Source: Norana najaformis
Taxonomy: Eukaryota > Annelida > Clitellata > Crassiclitellata > Hormogastridae
Length of the DNA: 64,000 nucleotides
Reading direction: 5' to 3'
Assembly (NCBI GenBank): GCA_964023275.1
Contig: OZ029921.1
Coordinates: forward strand, 13,893,806 to 13,957,805
Shown here: positions 1 through 12,190 of the stretch, piece by piece
How positions within the stretch are numbered: the first letter of the stretch is position 1
Layout: the number at the start of each line of letters is the position of its first letter
Notes under the pieces: model-generated
Database searches by the model: none
Seen by the model: the letters and a program-made list of their open reading frames with translations, nothing else
Told to the model about the DNA's origin: nothing
Made by a program: the position numbers and the translations under genes

Positions 1-57
1 GCACCCTTGCTTAACTTTCCCCTCCGTCTGTTAATCATCCAAATTCTCCCTCTGTTC

Positions 58-58
<1 letters not shown>

Positions 59-146
<88 letters not shown>
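59..146. repeat. (CT)n microsatellite
   Basis: An almost pure CT dinucleotide run of about 88 bp. The serine/leucine reading frames across it are low-complexity artefacts. Confidence 0.98.
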
Positions 147-148
<2 letters not shown>

Positions 149-349
149 TTCTCTCTCGTTTACCTCCACCTGTCATTCACGGGCGTCCTATGCGACTAGC
201 GTTAATGATAGCCTCGCCTAACTGTTCCCCAGTGTTCCGTACAAATTAATTACACAAAAACATAAGCTAAATTATCCGACATAATAAGCAAAAATCTACA
301 ATATGCAAATTCTAAAACCATCATTGTTTTCCAAATTTGCACTACACCC

Positions 350-547
<198 letters not shown>

Positions 548-607
548 TGTTTATATGATCCCTCAGGATTTAACAAATTCTACGGAGAATCAAAATATTC
601 TTGCTGG

Positions 608-1057
608 CTAGAAATCGTCAAGATCTGGCGGAGCAAAAGTACCGTGGAAGGCAACAGAATTGAAGTGTTGAATTGTGATAGCAATGCGCTGGAAAAGGTA
701 ACTGGTTTCTCTCGTGTCACCGGTTATACGAGAGAGATGGCGCCCTAATTCTGTTATGAAGAGTAGGCCACTGCTGTTGATTGGGCCAAGGGTTTCAAAC
801 GTCAAGAGGACAAAGTGGTAGTTCTGTGCAACAGTGTTATATTTTTGCCATTTCCTATCTGTTGCCAACTCGTCTGCTCCGTCAGCTGAGGTCGATGTGG
901 TGGGAGGTAAGATGCGGCCAGAGTGCCTGTTACAGTGGCATTCCATATCAAAGCGCGACTCTTCCGCCATGGAGTGAAGGTTAGACCGAAAAGCCTTTTC
1001 CCATCTGTTTTAGGCGATTCCTTCACTGCCAGAAAATTATTGTTGTTGTTGTTGTTG

Positions 1058-1096
<39 letters not shown>

Positions 1097-1190
1097 TCTA
1101 TCGCGCCGGTGTCTAATGCACGACGCATCAACCGATGACCCCGCACCAAATCAAGCCGTAATCTGGTCAACATCGAGAAGATCATTCCTC
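608..1190 (-). pseudogene. LINE ORF C-terminal remnant, family R, copy 1
   Basis: Minus-strand frames contain the C-terminal signature shared with the copy at 55650-56168: KTDGKRLFGLT...IWNATV, then FETLGPIN, ITGDTRETSYLFQRI and FNSVAFHGTF, ending in a stop near 608. The frame is shifted around 870-960 and a GTT/ATT microsatellite (1041-1094) sits inside the unit. In the related copy the block reads KRPDG...WDVTV, which resembles the PD...D layout of restriction-like endonuclease domains at the C terminus of some non-LTR retrotransposons; that assignment is inference. Here PDG has become LFG and WDVTV has become WNATV, so this copy looks inactive. Confidence 0.7.
1041..1094. repeat. (TTG)n(TTA)n microsatellite
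   Basis: Compound trinucleotide run interrupting the LINE remnant. It encodes the poly-N stretch of the minus-strand frame. Confidence 0.95.
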
Positions 1191-1194
1191 TGAG

Positions 1195-3720
1195 ACAGGC
1201 AGCTCATGGTGGCGGCTGAAAGAGTCAAGTCTTAAGCTGGGAACGAAATGACACACGAGCAGAACGAGCCGATACAGAAAGAGAATTCCATGTACTCTCT
1301 AGGTCCAGCAACCAGTGAACGCAAACACCAAAAACAGTTCTAGACTAAGACTCTTTGACTATGACTGGACTAAAGTCATCTCGTGTGATGACCAAATCGA
1401 GACAGCTACCATGGTTATGTGTTGGCAAGAGGCCCCTTGCTGCTTCATCTCGAAGCCGGCGATGAACTGTCTCAGCAGCTCGGTTCAAGGCCATTTTAAA
1501 TTCTTCATGTGGATGTAAATAATAAAAATAATTATTGCTGCATTTTATTGAGAACCACTCTGTAATGACTAAGCATCAGTCGATGACGCTGAGCAATTGT
1601 GAGTGAAGGATTTGCTCTTCTGTCACGACCAGCTGACTGTTATAGGTGACCAGATTTTAGAGGAGGCGTTAAACTCCTGGATAAACGTCGAAGACGGTGG
1701 TTGAGATCCAGGTCATTAGATAGCAGCATGGTGTTTGAGCCACGTATTCTTGCGAAGGACCTCAGTAAGACCTCAAAGAGGTAAAGGTCAAGTAGAGTTT
1801 GACATGTTTTACTCGCAGATCTGCCCGATAGAAGACTGTGATCCCGATCGAGAGGTGAGCCGATCAGAATCACGGCATGGCACATCTGCAGTCTGATGAC
1901 CTGTAGGTGCCGATCTCCGGAGTGCAAACAACTCAAGTCTGAACTTTACAATTTAAATGTGCAAATCGTAAGAAAATATTAACTTTAATATATCCAGAGC
2001 ACTTGTCCGAAAAAATATCCAAAATGAAGTTAATTTTGCCCACAAAAGAGCAAAAAAACAATAGTGAAAAACCACCAAGAGAGAAAAGTGTTGGATGTAA
2101 ACACGCCGCCGAGTGACACCAGTGTAATTAAAGTTATCCAGATGGCATGGCGCTGCATCGTTAGTGCGGAACGACAAGCAGATTGCTAAATATGGAAAGT
2201 GCTGACAAAGGCAGAAATATTACGAACATGACCATTGTTGTCTGCTCAACATTAACTTTGCGGGGGGTCATGACCCCGTATCACCCACCAATTAATCGAC
2301 GCCCCTCATTTCCAAGATAGATGCATTAATAGCCTGCTAGTAAAAAACTCATTTATGTAGGTTTATTCCGAACAAGAAGACACTGGAACTCAAAGCAACA
2401 CACAAACCAGGGTACTTAGGTCTTTGCTCCTAAATTCTTTTTGTTATGCTCTAGTTCACTTAGACCAATGTAATATAATACAACTTCTTCAGAGCATAGA
2501 GGCCCAGACGTAGCAGATCCTATGCATAAAAACAGATCACGTGTACAAAATCCATAGAAACGAATTCATTCAGGCCACTGCACACTGGCAGCACACTGTT
2601 GATATGAGCGCGTGTCAGTGCCGTGTTATAACTGTACATCTCCATTTATGCACATATACAACATATTTATATACATGTTTATATATTGTGTGGGTCCATG
2701 CGTGTGTGTGTGTGTGTGCGCGCGACCGGCGTGGTCAGTGAAGCGAGCAAAATCTCTGAGATGAGATTTACTCGGTTGCATTACTGAACCCGTCACAGCA
2801 GCTGAACAGCTCAGCTTCTGCCGCAGCAGCCAGGTCAACAAAGGGGACGACGAAGACTGAACTAGACGCCTCCTCCATCCCCACGCCCCGCCCTTTATCA
2901 TTTCTTCTCTTGTTCCTCCTCCTTCTTTTCCCCCTCCTCATCTCTTCCTCCAAGCTTCCATTCTATAATCCAGTGCTTGCATGGATCCACGCTCAACGAT
3001 ATGTACACGGTGCAACGGTGAAAATGGAGATTAAACTTGTATTAAGCGCATACATTTTTTTATTATCTCACTTCAGTTGTTTCACATCTTTTAGTTGTTC
3101 ATTAGCATTAACTTGTAGGACGTACCAGGCGGCCCTTCTTCTACGAGGGATCCCTTTCGGCCCTTTCTCAGGCTTTTCGTTTAAAGTTTAAAGGTAGCAT
3201 ACTATGCAAACTCTTCAAAAAGCGCCACCAAAGCACAAACACAACCTCAACAATTCAACGCCTCTTAAAAGCCTCTCGGAGACGCGCTGTACATGGCCAT
3301 CAGTCAAGTGGAAAAGGTGTGTTTAATGTTCGAGAAACTGTGATACGATCAGCTTTTCATTTTTCATGTAGACGCCTACTTCAGAAAGACGTGTCGAACG
3401 CGAGGGTGGGGAACAACGAGTTCATCCCGCATTGCAGAATCCAGTTGTGTGGAGATGGGAAAGCACGGGTGACTAATGTATACCGGAACAGCATCAGTCA
3501 TAGAAACCCGTACGTGTAATACAATCTAGTAACGTCTGCGATCGGCAATCAGCAGCCAATGCAAGGTATGTCACACATGGTACGATATATGCGCAGAAGC
3601 ATGGCAGATTGGCTGGTACACTAGCATCACTAGCACTACTAAGGACTGCAGTCACAGGATTAGGAACACAGGAAGACCAACATAGGAACATAGGAAGACA
3701 GTGCTGCAGTGATCCAGGAC
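1195..3720. other. Non-coding stretch, no gene recognised
   Basis: I found no exon, RNA gene or element boundary here that I can support. It includes a short GT run (about 2701-2719) and pyrimidine-rich sequence near 2900-2960. The open frames are short and match nothing I recognise. Confidence 0.5.

Positions 3721-3723
<3 letters not shown>

Positions 3724-3776
<53 letters not shown>
3724..3776. repeat. (GA)n microsatellite
   Basis: Pure GA dinucleotide run of about 53 bp. Confidence 0.97.
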
Positions 3777-3778
<2 letters not shown>

Positions 3779-3928
3779 ACAGAGGACAACCGAGTGGCAA
3801 CAGAATAAAAGGACAAAGTTCTGCCTATAACTCTGATAATCCCTCAACTCAAAATAGCCTGATCTGCTGATGGAATTCGTTTTAGCTTAGTCCTCATTCG
3901 AGAAACATACCAAACTCCCAAGCAACGT

Positions 3929-4185
3929 TCAATGGCTTCCACGCCGGAAAAACCCAATGCCGGCGCCAGTTGATCGATTTTCTCTCGGGTCAATCCTCAA
4001 AGACCGAATTCCTGCTGGGTTCAAACGCAGACGATCGGACGATATCCATATATGAACTTCTTTGACGACAGCAATCATGGAAGACACGTATGCAAGAACA
4101 TCAATCGGACGGCTTGACGCATACAGCTGTAAGTCATCTGAATACTGATAGCTGCTGAAGCCTAGAGAAGCAGTGATGGTCATAA
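3929..4185 (-). pseudogene. LINE reverse transcriptase fragment (YSDD box)
   Basis: The minus strand encodes a reverse-transcriptase palm segment: SYQYSDDLQLYASS, followed by a helix and WISSDRLRLNP, the usual block after the catalytic box of Jockey/CR1-type non-LTR retrotransposons. The catalytic box is YSDD rather than YADD. The segment is about 85 residues with no flanking RT blocks in frame, so it is a decayed fragment. The family name is inference from motif style. Confidence 0.75.
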
Positions 4186-4386
4186 GATCAGCTCCTTATA
4201 GTTTGTAGTGGAATGGTAACAAGTAACAAACTCTAAGGACGCCGTGTATCAAAGCGGCACCAAACGGAAATGTCAGAACCCGTCTTCAGCCTCAAAGCAC
4301 TGCAGTCCATGTTGGAGCTGAGCCAAGCAAGTGCTAAACCAATGATACCATACGTAGTAGCAGTTTTCTTAAAGAACAGATGTGCA

Positions 4387-4403
4387 ATTACGATTACGAT
4401 TAC
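4387..4403. repeat. ATTACG hexamer run, retroposon-tail type
   Basis: Nearly three units of ATTACG. The same hexamer ends the repeat copies at 24560, 33425 and 34950, so this may be the tail of another truncated copy. No body of that element was recognised beside it. Confidence 0.4.
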
Positions 4404-4744
4404 ATAGTTGAATGTCGAGTCAGCAGGGTGCGGTGGTTGACCCTGTCAAGCTAACACATTCAGGAGACCCTAAAGCGTGACAGGGCCAGAATCAGTGGCT
4501 TCATATAAATCTGATAAAAGCTTAGCCAGAAGCGCCTCGGCAGAATGGCCCTTTTCGATAAGGGGTCATTTCATCAGCCAGAAAAAGAAGACTGTCGACG
4601 ACCTTCCGAAGTTCTCAATCAACTGAACTTCAGATCGCAGACTCGCCCGATTTGTAGCGTAGCGTTGACGCGAGAAAAACACACAGTCTTTGATTTCCTA
4701 TTATATTTAATTAAATCAACAGTTCAGACATGACAGCATTTTTG

Positions 4745-5075
4745 TCGCCAACATAAAAAGTCCACACGCATGAGTCTATAAACAGCTATCGTCAGCAATT
4801 ACCAACTACATTTGTAACTCAAACAATCAACTGAGCACACAGCAAAGCTATCTCTAAAGCATTCATTTGCGCTCTGTGTTCGATGCATTTGCAGCCGTTT
4901 TATATGTCTTCGAATCTGCGCGTCAGACTGTTACAGACAAGAATATGTCACCGCTAACGTCATTCAGTGCGCGCGAACGCCCACAAATCACAAGCACAGA
5001 AACAACCCGATCACTCATTGACAATACATCAAGAAACTTCGATTCAAACGCGAGCTTAAAACCTGGTGACGCTTC
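4745..5075 (-). repeat. LTR-like dispersed repeat, copy (minus)
   Basis: On the minus strand this copy shows the family order: an AP-1-like block (ATGAGTGATCGGGTTGTTT), TTGTGATT, GGCGTTCGCGCGCA, TGACGTTAGC, then a TATA-like ACATATAAAAC. Related sequence recurs at 14880, 16185, 21585 and, in part, 23480. The promoter-like order suggests a solo LTR. No terminal TG...CA pair or target duplication was confirmed. Confidence 0.55.
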
Positions 5076-5084
5076 CTGGGGAAA

Positions 5085-5463
5085 ATGATGTTTATAAAGA
5101 CATTAATAGATTACATTACGTGTTTTCAGAGTGATGATGATGAAGACAACAGCTTTGGCGACGAGGGTGGTTGTGCTTACGTTTCTGAGGACGTGTGCAA
5201 CGGATTCATTCAGAGATTTATTCAGTTACTTTATGCAGTACCTCTTCAGAAGTGTTCCGAGCCCAACCACGGCGAAAGAACAGAAGAATATTCCAGTGAT
5301 GATGCTGTTGTCTTTGATGACGATAAATCACGATGAAGACGATAATGAGTATGATGACGGTAGTGGTGATGGTGATCATGCAGCAACGCAGATAAATGTA
5401 GGCGGCGAAGACGAAGACGGTGATGATGATAACACTGGCGACTCCATGAGATTGGCGCTTTGA
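5085..5463. repeat. GAT/GAC-rich low-complexity stretch
   Basis: Several imperfect GATGAT and GACGAC blocks that translate to acidic residues in two frames. I see no domain, and treat both frames as low-complexity sequence rather than a gene. Confidence 0.5.
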
Positions 5464-7732
5464 ATGTCTTAGTGATGCATGGAATCCTAAGTCGGTGATC
5501 GAGCCAGTCTACAGAGCTATCACGACGTGTGGATGGGCGGATACACAGTAGAATAGATCGAGATAATTAGAAACGATGTTGTGCTAGATGGTCTCGTCAA
5601 CAAATCCTCGGTTATCGCTATAATCAGCGACGCCACCAAAGAGGTTTTGACGGCGATTTACATGTATGGGCCTCCTCTGCTACGACAATCAGTCTCACAT
5701 AGAGTGTCATTTCTGCTATGATGTTGCTAAAGATTGACAAGTATCGCTCGTTTACATAATTATGTCATTTCAATTGTACAGCCGTTAACATTCATTCTTA
5801 AACTGGACAATAATTTCCAAACTAATACTAGCTGTTTTCTATTGAAAGCATCTTGTTTTGCAATCATTTTCTAGCTAGGCAGCATTATTCTCAGTCTATA
5901 TTGGAACTAAGTGCCAAAAAGGGGGTTTCGTCAGTTGGTGTGAGTGCATGCTTCCACTGTCCTGAAAATTTCAACCTTCCGAAGACTTGCTTGATCTTAA
6001 ACTCAGTTTTGAAAATCAAAAGTGCGTGTTTCACCTGAGGTCTTTAGAGACAGCTATAGACGCTCTAGAATCACGGGGACGTGTTTCGCCAAAGAACGCG
6101 AAGTCCATTCGAAGAGGCTTTTCATGAGATGGGTGATAAAGCAGACTAGAGTGCCGCGGGTTTGGCATGTGCAGTCCATCATGAGAAGAGAATCTGCAGG
6201 AGCTGAGCTGCCAAGGAGGAGGAGGAGAAGACGGGGAAGGAGGAGGAGTGGAAGAGACGTAGTGACTGAGGCAGAGAAACTCGAATATATGAGACGCGCA
6301 GTCAGTGACAGAGGCAAACGAATAAATGGTGGACTGGATCGCACAATCTGAGCAATGTCAATAGGAAAAGAATCCTAAGCGTCGAGACGTTACGCTGCTT
6401 AACAATCGATGTCCTTTGTTGTCTGCTTTGCATACAATTCGTGCGTCTATTTATTTATAGCAAAAGGGGCCTTTCAGTTGCCATCCGTCTGCTATGTACT
6501 ATAAGACACGTCCGCATCCTCCCTGCAGCTGCTGCTGCTGCTGCATTTTCGTCCAGCCACGGGTCCGAGGCGGTGGAGCTGCAGCAGCTGCGGCAGCTGA
6601 GTGGCTGCTATCCCTTGAACACGAACACCGTCTGTTTAGACATTTCAGCTGTACCCAGCTACGTTTGTACAATTCCGATGTTTATAATATATCTGTTTCT
6701 CTCTCTTCTCTCTTCTCTCTCTCTCTCTCTCTCTCTGTCCTCTTTCTCTCTTTCTGCCTTCCTATCTGCCTTTGGCTCAGTCAATTTCTTTCGGTTTGTC
6801 CGTATGCAACTGTGCGTCTTTGTCAATGTTTATCAGTGTTTTGTTTATATATATCACGACTATAAAATTATACCGCTCACTTTCTATTTTAAAAAATCGA
6901 CCTAACAGTGTATCCTGCATCAGGATGCCACGGGTTACATGACCTGAATGGTCTACCTTGTCTGTAGGCGCTTTTAAAACGCTTTCCGTGAGGAGTATAG
7001 GATTATATTGTTTTAGGTCCATGAAATTGGACAGTATTTTAAAACTATAAAGGCAAAAGCCCATATCCAACAGTAGGCCTATATATCACTTTGTGTCACG
7101 TGCATAGTCAATGTAGCTTCGATTAAACGACGTCTAATTATATCATACTGCGTTATGTCCACAGCGAAACCCAGAGAACGCTTCTGAATACGTGTCTTGG
7201 AATGTGATCATTATAATACGGTCGGTGTTAGCTAAAGTGATAGCAGTAGGCAACCCGCAAAAAAGAAACATTTATAGTACTGGCATTATGAGCTTAAAGC
7301 TAAAAGGAGGACAATTCATCCACTTTCATCCCCTTTCTTTCCTGTGATCATACACCTCGAACTGCGGTGTGACAGGCCGACGTCACTTCAGACTGCTTGG
7401 TAGCAAGTTTGATCTTATGAATACAGTGCCATGCAATTTTGACACTGCGTTGTAAATGTCGTCGTAAAAATCGCTTTAATATCATAGCCTTCCATTATCT
7501 ACACATGAAGAGGACGTTCACCGCAACAACAGAATCGGAAAAATCTTGTCATCAAAACTTATAAAGTTAAAACAAACCTTATAGGCCTAAGTATAAATTC
7601 CCACTAAATGTTGATGTTGATTTCGCTCTGGGTTGTAATGAAACTGAAATCTTTAATGGACATAAGCTGTGTTAGTGTAACACTATTTACCTCAAATTAT
7701 GTTTTGACTATAAAGGATTCCTTATGTGCTAG
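5464..7732. other. Non-coding stretch with short repeats
   Basis: Contains a GGA-rich patch (6210-6250), a GCT/GCA-rich patch (6525-6600) and a CT run (about 6697-6746). No gene or mobile-element coding sequence was recognised. Confidence 0.45.
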
Positions 7733-7885
7733 TAAGGCCAGACAGATGCTGCTGCTGGATTTGATGATGACGGATGGCTATAGCAGACTGAAAGAAGAAG
7801 CTCAACACCGAGAGGAGTGGCGTCATCGGACTTTTGAACCTGTCTGAGGGCATAGAACCTGAAGAAGAAGTGCTAGTACGCAGTC
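7733..7885 (+). pseudogene. LINE 3' end fragment, family C, copy 1
   Basis: The translation ARQMLLLDLMMTDGYSRLKE ... EEWRHRTFEPV ends in a stop and is followed by GAAGAAGAAG. It matches the extreme C terminus of the longer LINE at 39010-40215, where the equivalent reads RPRQMLIDWMMMDRYGTLKE and ends with the same GAAGAAG sequence. Only the last ~40 codons are present, the usual result of severe 5' truncation. Confidence 0.75.
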
Positions 7886-8094
7886 ACAAGACATATGTGA
7901 AATAAAGCGTTTTAAAGATTATATAATAAGCTTACAAAAACTGGTATTATGTACATAGAGTGTGAGACTTGTGTACGCTGTACTGTATAAATTTGCATTT
8001 TCCGCGAGGTTCTGTAGGCTCCTTGTTGTTGGAGAGCGTACGAGGCACACCTAAGGGATCGCTTTAATGCTACAAGTCTGGGACTCGTTCTAAC

Positions 8095-8840
8095 TGGGAT
8101 AATTTCAGAGATGCCATACAAAGGGCAGCAGTTGCAAACCTGTGGTGCAGAAGCCTATCAATGAAAGAGTGGATCAGTGAAAAAACACGGGATCTCGTGC
8201 CTTGGAAAAGAGAAGCAAGATTGGCTTGGATTTCTCGTTGTTGTGCTCAGTAAGCGGTGCAAGACGCATGTTAGGGCGAATCAGCATCAGTGGGCCGAAG
8301 AGAAAGTAAAGCTGGTTAAAGAAAGCTTAGCCTGAGCATGTCCAACGGATGCTTTCCATGACTTTCGCATCTTTGAGGGGCTTGCCATAGGATCAGCAGT
8401 CCTATCCTGCCATGGATGGAACCTGTTTATGCAACAAAGAGGACACATTTTTCAGATGGCGTGGGCATTATAAGCTCAACCATCCACTAACCATTCCAAG
8501 TGACGAACTACAGCTGAGTAACAGGACCCAGAGGTTGACATAGAGACACCCTCTGCGGCGAAGGTGCCTGAAGTAGTCTGAATTCTGAAGAATGGCAAGG
8601 TTCCCGACATCTGTAGGATTACACCAGATACTCGAGGAGAGCGGAAAGTGTGAGCTTAGGTGGCTTATGCAGGTGATAGAGACCTGGCAGACAGGAAGAA
8701 TCACAGAGGACTGGATGAGGTGGATTATACTCCAGTTCTACAATGGCAGGGACAGCAGAAGGGAATGTCATATGCTCGGCAGATGTTGTGCTAACTGGAA
8801 TTGTTCGAACCTTGATCAGCCTGGCTTTAAAATGCGTTTC
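8095..8840 (+). pseudogene. LINE reverse transcriptase remnant
   Basis: Plus-strand frames, shifted several times, give WDNFRDAIQRAA, KEWISEKT, then ILKNGKVPDICRITPDT and a GRITEDWMRWIILQFYNG-type block. These correspond to the linker after the endonuclease and the first RT blocks (usually LKNGKAPG...W...G.IP.DW...I..P..K) of a non-LTR retrotransposon. Stops and frameshifts make it a pseudogene. It ends before the catalytic palm. Confidence 0.65.
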
Positions 8841-8929
8841 AGCTGAGACGGTTTTGTTGTAGCTCTTTGAAAAGCAGTTGGTTCCTGAAACTGACGTTGC
8901 TCGTTCTCTTGGACGGGAGCGCAATGGAT

Positions 8930-10350
8930 GAAGATATCATGCTTAATTGATTCAAAACTTCATGTGAAATCGTCGGTCTATTCTTTTTAACGACTTAGTT
9001 CCATCCTTGATGGCCAGACGATGATCGTGGCCAGTGGCTAAGACACCTTGGAATAGAAATGAGTTCCAATCATGACTTAAATCACGGTATTTTCTGAAGA
9101 ATTTTTCAGAAAGTTTTAAAATTATACGTATACGTTCTTCGAGCTTTTCGCTCGAATTCATACGGCATCGAATTTTTATGTCAAGAATGTATAATATACG
9201 AGAAAGTGTACAGGACTGTTTGAACATGCGATCAATTACACGGACGGACGACGGGCGGAAAGACAAATGGACTGACGGGCGGATGTAGCTTTAGCCTGGG
9301 TGTACGGTGTCTCTATCGGTGGTAGAGGGAGGGACGGAGGAAAGGAGGATGGGAGACCGGGCGCTCCTCCTTATCACGCCATCTGATAATATTTGACACA
9401 TCTTGATGATTATGCCGGACTATCGGCCAACCGGACACTTCGCGTTATTATGACTATATGCTGCGCATGCGTCGGACCAGAAGGACCCGTATATATGAAT
9501 CATTTACACGATGCGATCTTACGTTGGAATTGCACACGCGGTGTCTATATATAAACAGTCTCTCCGTATTTAATATGTATGCATTCCCACGTGCAACATA
9601 TACACACACATACACATATATATTTACATATAAATAAGTTTGCTATAGCAAAAAAAGGCGTTGCTGTAGATATATAATAAGGTATAGTATCAAACATATC
9701 ACAATAAACAAACATCACATTAAAAGCTGGGCTATTTAATATGCATTCATTATGTATGACCTTTAATTCAGTTGAACCTGATAGCTCAGTAGGTCATGGG
9801 CTTGGCCACTCTATAAATATAGCCGTATTTTCCATTTTCGACTCCCATCAGTTTACGCCTGCAGGCGACGGGCTTTTCTTGGACAGACTTTGCTCCTCAG
9901 AGACAGACGATTCTCTGGCGTCAGAGACAGTGGGTGGACAGCTGGATGAATGCATTGCATTTAAGATCAACGCTTCCGTTCTGATAAAATTCCACCAAAA
10001 GTTAGGGCTACACAATATCTGAATGTTTATATGATCCTATCGTATAATTAACCTATAACTGCCTGACTGTTAGACTCGGTGCAAACAGACTGGTTGAAGA
10101 ATAGTTCTCTGCAAAGACTAGCGACTAGAACTACTGTAGGGGGCGAGAGAACATTGGTCTGCATATCTTTGAATCAAATTATGATTTTATCAGTTTTCTT
10201 GGTCAAATCCTTAGCTAAAATACTATGCCGAACCTATAAGTTCAGGTAATGTAGAAGAAACGCAGCTTTCTAAGACACCATTCCTATATCTCTTCTGAGT
10301 GTTTTGAGTCCTAGATCCAACTATTATATCAATTATCAATTTCGCATTGC
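8930..10350. other. Non-coding stretch, no gene recognised
   Basis: AT-rich sequence with TATA-type short repeats near 9540-9700. A 93-codon plus-strand frame at 9741-10022 has unremarkable composition and no motif I recognise; I do not call it a gene. Confidence 0.4.
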
Positions 10351-10359
10351 ATGACGGAT

Positions 10360-10470
10360 CCTTCCCATCTGCTCTGCTCATGCCATAGTTCATCCTATGC
10401 TGAAAAACCTTCTCTTGACCTTGGCGACCTGTCTAATTACAGACCCAAGAACACAGCAGAGGATAAATTT
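10360..10470 (+). pseudogene. Small LINE reverse transcriptase fragment
   Basis: After one frameshift the translation runs HAIVHPMLK, then PSLDLGDLSNYRP. This is the standard early RT block (KKPSLDP.DLSNYRPIS) of CR1/Jockey-type LINEs. Only about 35 codons survive. Confidence 0.55.
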
Positions 10471-10999
10471 AACTGCTCTCTATGTAATACCTATTTCACA
10501 GACATCTACAAAGTTTTGGTGATACAGAACTTTCAGTAATTGAACTTGCTAAACATGAAGATTCAGTAGATGAAATAAGGTTTTGCACAAGTTTTACTGT
10601 TGCTTGAAGTCGTGTGGTACGAGGAAGGTACGCCACCAATGCTCGATCTGACTTCTGCTTCAGAAAAGGCAAAGTTAAACCAAGGTTATGGATTGGGCCG
10701 TACTGCTCTCTTAGTTCTAAAAGAAATTTGATTCTCAAGGAGCTCAGCTAAAGTAAACTAGAGCTGCATAGTCAGCTCATTAGCTCTTTGTGCATGAGAT
10801 AATCATAACGGAGATGCTAAGGTATCATGTTGCAGCTTATATAAATTATTTTTATGCCAAGAGCAAAATTAGCAATTTTGTAATTTTGAGGCGGTTTAAG
10901 TGTGAAATCTAATTTTGAGAAAGTGGAAACATGATCGACTCAACAGGAGTAGTGGATTAGATTGCGAATCAGAACGATTTATCAAACCATCCCAGATGT

Positions 11000-11202
11000 G
11001 GCCTGTATTATACTGTATGTAAGAAAGGTAATGAGCTGTTTCGTGTCAAACACTTCCATAATATAAAGAATACCGAAGAGCAATTAATTGTCTTGTCTTC
11101 AACCGTTCTCGAGCTGAGCATTGAATAGCTACATAAAATAGCTACATAAAAATGTATATTAAAGTCACCTATAATGACTATTCCAGAAGAAGAGAAAATC
11201 AA
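11000..11202 (-). pseudogene. LINE endonuclease (APE-type) fragment
   Basis: The minus strand encodes IFSSSGIVIIGDFNIHFYV. GDFNIHF is the conserved IIGDFN core of the apurinic-like endonuclease domain of non-LTR retrotransposons, which includes a catalytic aspartate. The rest of the domain is not readable. The 2A-like LINE start at 12060-12190 is on the same strand upstream, so both may come from one element split by the LTR-like repeat at 11515-12010. Confidence 0.55.
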
Positions 11203-11605
11203 CTATTCCAGTAGTGACTGAAACTAACAAAACGTTAGTCAAGGAGAGAGTGATGAAGGACTGTAAATATTCACAAGCAATACCCGCTTGTTGCCAGAAA
11301 TGGGTGTAGCAGCCAGTACCTCAAAAGATCTGGGTTCAGAAATAGGCAAAGTTAACCTATGCAGTGTTAATAGGACTTAAAGGAAAAGCAAGTGCTCCAC
11401 CTTAGCCACTGAGGCTAATTATACATGGAAAAGATTTGAGAAGTAAAATCAAAAATGATTGCTGCTATGTCACTAGGTTGGAGCCAGTCTCAGCTGGGGC
11501 AGGCGTATGCAAAGCATTCTGTGAGCGTAATATAGCAGCAAAATGAGTCACTCTGTTTATGACGTCTTAATTCTCTTTGACACCCGCAATCTTTCCTTCT
11601 TTTTG

Positions 11606-11613
11606 TGACGTCA
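11606..11613. promoter_or_regulatory. CRE-type palindrome TGACGTCA
   Basis: A perfect 8-bp cyclic-AMP response element, 144 bp upstream of the TATA box of the LTR-like repeat. A related ATGACGTCTT lies about 45 bp further upstream. Function is inferred from motif identity only. Confidence 0.5.
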
Positions 11614-11656
11614 TCGCTCTCCACGCATTAGCATCCGGTATACTCCGTGATCTGTC

Positions 11657-11738
11657 TTAGCGACAGTTAGTTACTGTTAGCTACTTTTAGTTACGCTTAG
11701 CTACTATTAGCTACACTTAGCTACCGGTCTTAGCTACC
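11657..11738 (+). promoter_or_regulatory. 10-bp-phased TTAGYTAC array
   Basis: TTAG begins at 11657, 11667, 11677, 11687, 11697, 11707 and 11717, exactly every 10 bp, with a last unit at 11730. Most units read TTAGYTACNN. The array ends 12 bp before TATAAAAG. Helical phasing next to a TATA box suggests protein-binding sites or a curved promoter element; that is inference. Confidence 0.6.
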
Positions 11739-11749
11739 TGGCCAGTGGG

Positions 11750-11757
11750 TATAAAAG
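11750..11757 (+). promoter_or_regulatory. TATA box (TATAAAAG)
   Basis: Consensus TATA box within the LTR-like repeat, followed by purine-rich sequence. Other family members carry TATA-like sequences in the equivalent place. Confidence 0.55.
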
Positions 11758-12059
11758 GAGAAAGACAACGAGAGAAAGGAGTCAATTCGAATCTGTCGGT
11801 CACTCATTCGACGAGAAAACACTGACAGTCGGAGAATATAGTCATTCGTGAGTTTATTAAATGTGACTATTCATGTACTGATTTTATTGATCCTTTCATT
11901 CATTTCTTTGATATACATCGAAAATCAATGAGTCGCTTTTTTGTCCAGTTAACCCTAGGCTGCTAAATCGGGCAAGTCGACGGTTCCAAGGCCGATCGAC
12001 TGACACTTCGAAAAAAGGCGAAAAATTCTCACAACGAAAATTATGTAGGCTGCAGGTTT

Positions 12060-12190
12060 GTGTCAAGGGGAACAAATCTTTTGTTGTCCAGCATCCAACC
12101 TCTGAAGTCTGTTTAACTGGTCTAGGATTTATTTCAATATCACCAGCCAATAAAGCAACAGAAACAACTGCAAAGACAACCCATGATGTG
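12060..12190 (-). pseudogene. LINE ORF start with 2A-like motif
   Basis: The minus strand reads VVFAVVSVALLAGDIEINPRP followed by VKQTSE, a hydrophobic run leading into GDIEINPRP (coding 12118-12150). This matches the 2A-like GDxExNPGP motif found at the N terminus of many CR1/L2-type LINE ORFs. The critical glycine is replaced by arginine, so ribosome skipping would be expected to fail. Only the first ~40 codons are recognisable; toward lower coordinates it runs into the LTR-like repeat. Confidence 0.6.

Larger units (their letters stand above)
11515..12010 (+). repeat. LTR-like repeat with phased promoter array
   Basis: This diverged copy has ATGAGTCACT (AP-1-like), a perfect CRE (11606-11613), a 10-bp-phased TTAG array (11657-11738) and TATAAAAG (11750-11757). 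It then has a downstream block ending in GACACTTCGAAAAAAG, which resembles the segment after the LTR-like copy at 14880-15420. The order of AP-1, TATA, then the conserved 3' block matches the family. Ends are not precisely mapped. Confidence 0.5.

Noticed and set aside
9741-10022. 93-codon plus-strand open frame
   Set aside because: No recognisable domain and no splice or promoter support.
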